Assembly: GCA_013374505.1 (NCBI GenBank)
Contig: QENJ01000074.1
Span: forward strand, 1 to 11,018
Origin: Candidatus Methanophagaceae archaeon
Lineage (GTDB): Archaea > Halobacteriota > Syntropharchaeia > Alkanophagales > Methanospirareceae
Length of the DNA stretch: 11,018 bases
Direction: 5' to 3'
Under the pieces are notes generated by a model. The model ran no database searches. It was not told where the DNA came from and saw only the letters and a program-made list of their open reading frames with translations. Below are positions 6,718-11,018 of the stretch, one piece after another (the stretch's first letter is position 1; each line of letters opens with the position of its first letter). Position numbers and translations under genes: made by a program.

Positions 6718-7958
6718 CGACGGATTTAACGATGATGATTGTGGCTGTGGTAATATTAACGCTTAGTGCAGTATTCTCTTTTAAGTTCCGTGCACTGGGG
6801 CTTATAGGTGCAATAATTGCGCTTTTGATTGGGCTTACTACCTGTCCATTCCATTTTGGGATATTCATCTTTGCAATAGCAGTCATCAACCTGCTGTCGC
6901 TTTGCGCGTTAGATGGGGGCATAAAAGGCGTGGACTACGGGTTGGTGGGTCTGATGGGGCTTGCAACTATGTACATATTTACAACAAACGACTTTGCTAT
7001 GGTGTTAGCCGCACTTGTGCTCGTGTCTGCACCGACTTATATCCTGGTTATGCTCAGGGACGGTCGGGCAAATGTGGAAGTAGGTGTCAAGTATATTACG
7101 TTTATGGTACTCGCTACCGTTCTGTTCTTGGTCGGTGCAATTATACTGGTTTATACGGCGAATGCCTTTAACGAATATCTCTATGTGCTTGGTTACGTGA
7201 TGCTTGTTTTGGGGTTGTGCCTTGAAATAGGTGTTGCGCCGTTCCATGAATGGGTTCCTGACGTGTTCGCAAGTGCGGATCCAATACCAATTTCTATTAT
7301 CGCGTCGCTTGCGAAGATAGTGCCTTTTGTTGCGGCTTTATGGATACTGGTTGCCACAGCCAATGATATGACTGCATCGCTATCGCTGTTCACGGCGGTA
7401 CTCGCGGCTATATCTATGTTCGTAGGCAATATAGGTGCATTGACGTCTAAGGAACATGCACGCGTACTCGGGTACTCTACAGTTGCAAACATGGGTTATC
7501 TGCTTACCTGTCTCGTTGTGGTGGCTAACCCCGAATACCTGTATCTTGCACTGACTGGGGGTTTATTGCTGCTGTTTTCAAACGCCGCGGGTAAAATAGG
7601 TTTCTTCAATGCGATAAAAGAGAAAGGTGCTTATTCACTTTTGATGTTCATACTGGCTTTCTCGTTCATCGGCATTCCGCCATTGATGGGCTTCTGGGGC
7701 AAATTATTTATCCTTTTATCTCTGGCTGAAATGGAATACTTCTGGCTGGTTGGTATCGTGGTAATAAATTCCGCGATTTCTATTCCATATTATATCCGGC
7801 TGGCAAATGAACTCGGTGTGAGTTGGGAACTCAATCTCACTAATATCATTTGCGTTGCGGCTGTCATATTAATTATGGTTACTGTTCTATTCGTACCGGT
7901 AGAGTGGTTCTCTACACATATGGCGGCGATGGCACATACTGTTGGTATAGCACTATAG
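6714..7958 (+). CDS. fqoN: Fqo-like complex, antiporter-like subunit N (NuoN/FpoN family)
   Basis: This is a 414-residue polytopic membrane protein, short for NuoN (about 460-500 in bacteria). Family motifs are clear: APFHEWVPDVF (175-185) for the VPFHLWTPDVY segment, TM8 Lys201 (LAKIVPF), GYSTVANMGYLL (253-264) and TM12 Lys330 (MGFWGKLF). Two key charges differ: the TM7 lysine (E. coli Lys217) is Glu171, and the TM5 glutamate (E. coli Glu133) aligns with Val102, allowing one gap. The membrane should therefore hold an acidic group where the channel normally has its basic switch. The ATG at 6714 overlaps the restored end of fqoL; GGGGGAATGGGG upstream can serve as ribosome site. Confidence 0.88.
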   Translation: MTTDLTMMIVAVVILTLSAVFSFKFRALGLIGAIIALLIGLTTCPFHFGIFIFAIAVINLLSLCALDGGIKGVDYGLVGLMGLATMYIFTTNDFAMVLAALVLVSAPTYILVMLRDGRANVEVGVKYITFMVLATVLFLVGAIILVYTANAFNEYLYVLGYVMLVLGLCLEIGVAPFHEWVPDVFASADPIPISIIASLAKIVPFVAALWILVATANDMTASLSLFTAVLAAISMFVGNIGALTSKEHARVLGYSTVANMGYLLTCLVVVANPEYLYLALTGGLLLLFSNAAGKIGFFNAIKEKGAYSLLMFILAFSFIGIPPLMGFWGKLFILLSLAEMEYFWLVGIVVINSAISIPYYIRLANELGVSWELNLTNIICVAAVILIMVTVLFVPVEWFSTHMAAMAHTVGIAL

Positions 7959-7974
7959 GGGGACAAGAAAAAAA

Positions 7975-8343
7975 ATGATAGATAACGTGGTGATAGTTGG
8001 GGTGCTGTTTGCTATTTGCATAGTCATGGATGTTGCGCTCCTCATTATCAGTAAAATCCTACCAATGTACTATCCTTCAGAGGTGAAGCAGTCAAGATGG
8101 GAATCAGGCAACCTACCATTAAAAAATCAGAAGTACGTGATGCCGATGCAATATTTCGGGTACATGTTTATGTTCATGGCTGCGGAGCCGATCCTTGTAG
8201 TCCTGTTCGTATTCTCGGCGTATCCAATGGCGCCTAATTTCATTACCCTGTTACTGCTATCACTACTGCTCCTTATTCCCGCGATCTATGTGGGCTTTAA
8301 AGCATCCGAGGAGATGGCGTCACAGCGATATATACACAAATAA
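7975..8343 (+). CDS. fqoA: Fqo-like complex, membrane subunit A (NuoA/FpoA family)
   Basis: This 122-residue protein has three membrane helices, the usual size for NuoA. After TM1 comes the loop motif RWESGNLP (41-48), equivalent to the YECG/YESG segment that reaches the quinone cavity. TM2 has MAAEPILVV (68-76): Glu71 corresponds to E. coli Glu81, but the paired Asp79 of FDVE is Ala69. It starts 16 bp after fqoN, with GGGGGA upstream and an A-rich gap before the ATG. In this cluster A is placed after N, as in the Archaeoglobus fqo order I recall, and marks the change from membrane-arm to peripheral-arm genes. Confidence 0.85.
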   Translation: MIDNVVIVGVLFAICIVMDVALLIISKILPMYYPSEVKQSRWESGNLPLKNQKYVMPMQYFGYMFMFMAAEPILVVLFVFSAYPMAPNFITLLLLSLLLLIPAIYVGFKASEEMASQRYIHK

Positions 8344-8353
8344 ATTCTGAAAA

Positions 8354-8363
8354 GCTTAAATAA
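8354..8363 (+). promoter_or_regulatory. possible internal promoter before fqoBCD
   Basis: GAAAAGCTTAAATAAAA in the 49-bp gap after fqoA looks like an A-rich BRE followed by the TATA box CTTAAATA. The expected transcript start is near 8385, eight bases before the fqoBCD start codon. It would allow the peripheral-arm genes to be expressed separately from the membrane arm. AT-rich gaps can mimic such sites, and a read-through transcript from the main promoter is also expected. Confidence 0.35.
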
Positions 8364-8392
8364 AACGGAGATAAGTGGGATAAACAGCAAAG

Positions 8393-10711
8393 ATGGAAAA
8401 AGAAGAGCAAGATAGGAACATGCACATCCTTCGTACCGGTGTACTCTCGCCGGTGAAGAGGTGGAGCGCGAAGTGGAGCCTATGGCCCTGCCATTTCGTT
8501 ACTTCATGCTGTGGTGTTGAACTGGCACATGCCTTTGCAAGTGGGTTTGACGGCGAGCGGTTGGGTACGTTGAACATGGGTATTTCACGGCAGGCTAATT
8601 TTATCATCGTTGAGGGCACGATAACGAGGAAGATGGCACGAGCACTGCGAATCGTCTGGGAGCAGATGCCCGATCCTAAATTTGTGAATGTAATAGGGGC
8701 CTGCGGTCAAAGAGGCGGCATATTCTGGAACAGTTATAATATAACACGGCCTTCTGAGATAGTACCCGTGGATTTCTTCATCCCGGGCTGTCCGGTAACA
8801 CCAGAAAGCCTTTTAAGGGGTGTAAGGGCGGTTCAGGATAAGATCGCTCTGGGTAAAGATGAAACAACGATAAAATTCAAGAAGGTTGCATTGCCTTCCG
8901 AAGTTGGACAAGGGAGCACTATACCAACATCACCGAAGCGATTTGCACCAACACCGCTGGTTAAAGTGGACATACCGCGGGAAGTAGATTGGGCTTTCGG
9001 CAGTACGACGGTGAACAATTTAAAATCACAACTTGAAGGTCTTTATAAATCTATCACGATCACTGATAAGAACCGAATAGCTATAAAAACGGCACCTGAG
9101 GACCTGATGGAAGTTGCGAGGAAACTGAGCGACAATATGGGGATAGATCACACAAAGAGCGTGAATGTGGTAGATGTGCCACACGAACAGAAGTTCATAC
9201 TTGAATATATGGCTTCGAGCTATAGCAACAACGATCTTATGCCTGTGATTATAACACTTTTTACAGATATTGAACGTAAAGCGGAACCCGAATTCCCAAG
9301 CATTACGCCTTTATGGGATAGTGCGGACTATTCAGAGCGAGAGATGCACGATTTTTTCGGGGTCAAGTACGAGGGTAATGCCGGGATGAACGCGAAGTTC
9401 CTTTTAGCGCCGGAGACTCAAACACCGTTAAGGAAAGATTTCAAGCTTGACGAGGAGAATTATGTCTTTGATGATAGTCCACTCAACCCAAAAATTGATC
9501 TACCTACAAGCCTTGAGATGCCGGCACCGACAGACCTTTATGATGAAGCGGAGGCAAGTGACGAATTTATAATTCTTGTAGGGCCACATCATACTGGTAG
9601 TGGTCATCTAAGATGGATATTGAGAATAAAAGGAGACATAATTGTGGATGTCACACCTGATCCTGGATACGTTCACCGATCTATGGAAAAAATCGCTGAG
9701 AATCGGTTATACATACAAAATGTACCGCTATTCGAACGGGCGAATATAAGTGACCCATTCAATATGAACCTTGGCTATGTACATGTGATAGAGAAAGCGC
9801 TTGGCATTGAAGTGCCGGAGAGGGCGAAGTATATAAGAACGATGCTGGCAGAACTTTCAAGGATTGGTGCTTTCTTCTACGATTCAGGGATATTCTCTTT
9901 GTTTACGGGGCATTCAACCGGGTTCATGTATGTATGGGCGATACGGGAAATGATTCTCGAAGCGACAGTAAGGATGACCGGATCGAGATGCACACCTTCG
10001 TTTATCATTCCCGGTGGGGTGAGACGAGACATATCGAAAGATGTACTTGACATGACGGGTAATTTCACTTCTGCAGTTAATAAACGGCTGAAGAAGTTTG
10101 AGGACATACTTATTAACAATCCCGTGTTCATAGCACGAACAAAAGGCGTGGGTGTCGTGACGAAACAAGAAGCGATTAAGTACGGTCTCGTGGGGCCTTT
10201 CTTGAGAGCGTCCGGGGTGGACTATGATATAAGGAAAGTGGAGCCATACGAAGTTTACGATAAACTTAACTGGGAAGTCACGACCGGCGATGCGGGTGAC
10301 TGTCTCGGTAGGTACATGGGTAGGTACGAAGAGATCAAGCAGAGTTTGAGTATACTAAAGCAGACGGTAGATGCACTGAAACGGATGCCAAGAGGGGACG
10401 TAATAAGTGAAGAAGCCCTTGGAGAATACAAAGAGGCGTCTGAGGATATAAAAGGGCATTTGTATCATGCTTATGGTAATATCGTGCTACCGAAAGGTGA
10501 ATGGACCTCAGTTATCGAGTCCGCGAGGGGTACGCTTTTATATTCTATCATAAGCGATGGTGATTCAAACGTACCTTATCGAGTCAGGATTGTAACCCCC
10601 TGCTGGATGAACCTAAGAGGCATAGTGGAAGCCTCAAAGGGTGAACGAGTGGCAGATTTCTGGACTATATATGGCAGTTTTGGATACTTCCCTCCGGAAG
10701 CGGATAGGTGA
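8393..10711 (+). CDS. fqoBCD: fused peripheral-arm subunits B, C and D of the Fqo-like complex
   Basis: One 772-residue protein joins three complex I subunits. The B part (about 1-155) binds the terminal 4Fe-4S cluster N2 through Cys39, Cys40, Cys104 and Cys133, in SCCGVE, GACGQRGG and PGCPVTPE. The C part (about 205-355) ends with DSADYSEREMHDFFGVKYEG and the TPLRKDF motif. The D part (about 388-772) has GYVHRSMEKIAENR, IPGGVRRD, ARTKGVGVV and LRASGVDYDIRK. D normally forms the quinone pocket, but its ligands differ: Ser403, Ile452 and Phe504 stand where Thermus Nqo4 has His38, Tyr87 and Asp139. Extra cysteines occur at 33 and 737. The linkers are about 50 and 35 residues with no stops, so a true fusion is likely. 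The weak GTGGGAT upstream is about 11 bases from the ATG. Confidence 0.93.
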   Translation: MEKEEQDRNMHILRTGVLSPVKRWSAKWSLWPCHFVTSCCGVELAHAFASGFDGERLGTLNMGISRQANFIIVEGTITRKMARALRIVWEQMPDPKFVNVIGACGQRGGIFWNSYNITRPSEIVPVDFFIPGCPVTPESLLRGVRAVQDKIALGKDETTIKFKKVALPSEVGQGSTIPTSPKRFAPTPLVKVDIPREVDWAFGSTTVNNLKSQLEGLYKSITITDKNRIAIKTAPEDLMEVARKLSDNMGIDHTKSVNVVDVPHEQKFILEYMASSYSNNDLMPVIITLFTDIERKAEPEFPSITPLWDSADYSEREMHDFFGVKYEGNAGMNAKFLLAPETQTPLRKDFKLDEENYVFDDSPLNPKIDLPTSLEMPAPTDLYDEAEASDEFIILVGPHHTGSGHLRWILRIKGDIIVDVTPDPGYVHRSMEKIAENRLYIQNVPLFERANISDPFNMNLGYVHVIEKALGIEVPERAKYIRTMLAELSRIGAFFYDSGIFSLFTGHSTGFMYVWAIREMILEATVRMTGSRCTPSFIIPGGVRRDISKDVLDMTGNFTSAVNKRLKKFEDILINNPVFIARTKGVGVVTKQEAIKYGLVGPFLRASGVDYDIRKVEPYEVYDKLNWEVTTGDAGDCLGRYMGRYEEIKQSLSILKQTVDALKRMPRGDVISEEALGEYKEASEDIKGHLYHAYGNIVLPKGEWTSVIESARGTLLYSIISDGDSNVPYRVRIVTPCWMNLRGIVEASKGERVADFWTIYGSFGYFPPEADR

Positions 10712-10716
10712 TAAGA

Positions 10717-11018
10717 ATGCAAGAAGTAATAAACGAACTATTGGAAACTATGATGAGCAATCAGGTGAGTGTGCCAGTTATACAGCCTGTTATTGATATG
10801 GCAGCCCAAGTGCCGATGGTGGGGCTTGGGATTTCGTTTATATTATGGACTCCCATTTTTGCGTTGCTGATTTGTCCCGGGCTTTCAACACTGGGTATTT
10901 TTCTGTTATTCTTCCCCTGGATAGAGCGGAAGCTATGTGCTAGGATACAGTGGCGTGTGGGTCCGCGGGAGATAGTACCGTGGTTAGGTGGGCTAATCCA
11001 ATTGCTTGCGGATACGCT
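10717..11018 (+). CDS. fqoH: Fqo-like complex, membrane subunit H (NuoH/FpoH family), partial at window edge
   Basis: This is the membrane subunit forming the floor of the quinone cavity and the start of the proton path. The visible 100 residues hold an N-terminal segment of about 34 residues, one strong membrane helix (about 36-67), and the diagnostic motif IERKLCARIQWRVGP (69-83), equivalent to ERRLLGRIQxRxGP. It is followed by LGGLIQLLAD, the start of the amphipathic region near the quinone entry. The remainder, usually over 300 residues in total, lies outside. GGTGAT ends four bases before the ATG and overlaps the fqoBCD stop, so translation is probably coupled. Confidence 0.9.
   Translation, partial: MQEVINELLETMMSNQVSVPVIQPVIDMAAQVPMVGLGISFILWTPIFALLICPGLSTLGIFLLFFPWIERKLCARIQWRVGPREIVPWLGGLIQLLADT

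Noticed and set aside
8356..8619. 87-codon minus-strand frame over the start of fqoBCD
   Set aside because: It is antisense to the conserved N2-cluster domain and has no ribosome site or recognisable motif.

Overview
The window reads as an archaeal chromosome fragment. Promoters are archaeal in type (A-rich BRE followed by a T/A-rich TATA box about 26 nt before the inferred transcript start), ribosome sites are GGTGA or GGAGG, and several genes overlap by ATGA. It carries most of a complex I-like membrane oxidoreductase gene cluster in the order J-K-M-L-N-A-BCD-H. As I recall, this is the order of the Archaeoglobus fqo (F420H2:quinone oxidoreductase) cluster and not the A-B-C-D-H... order of Methanosarcina fpo or bacterial nuo. 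I infer a euryarchaeon related to Archaeoglobus, Syntrophoarchaeum or ANME-1; the sequence alone does not settle which.

Layout. Positions 1-31 hold the first codons of a minus-strand gene leaving the window. Positions 32-566 are mostly non-coding, with a near-perfect 24-bp direct repeat and a truncated PIN-domain-like fragment. Positions 567-2076 (minus strand) are a two-gene operon: an ACT-domain regulator followed by homoserine dehydrogenase. Positions 2077-2515 are the divergent promoter region. From 2516 to the right edge everything is on the plus strand and belongs to the Fqo-like complex. fqoJ, K, M, L, N and A encode membrane-arm subunits. A fused fqoBCD encodes the N2-cluster/quinone-site core of the peripheral arm. 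fqoH starts at 10717 and runs off the window. The electron-input subunits (I and F in a classical Fqo) would lie beyond the right edge and cannot be seen.

Main observations. (1) fqoL carries a one-base frameshift at a run of seven T (6560-6566). The displaced frame encodes the missing C-terminal transmembrane helix of NuoL and ends in an ATGA overlap with fqoN, so removing one T restores both the protein and the operon geometry. (2) The TM7 lysine of antiporter-like subunits, central to proton-pumping models, is glutamate in both M and N, while L keeps lysine. N also lacks the TM5 glutamate and M lacks the TM8 lysine. (3) In the D part of FqoBCD all three residues that hold the quinone head group in Thermus complex I (His38, Tyr87, Asp139) are replaced, by Ser403, Ile452 and Phe504. 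Together these suggest an Fqo-like machine with an altered proton path and altered quinone site. The alternative is that these are ordinary traits of the Fqo family, which an alignment would decide. I saw no defence system, CRISPR array, insertion sequence, rRNA or tRNA.
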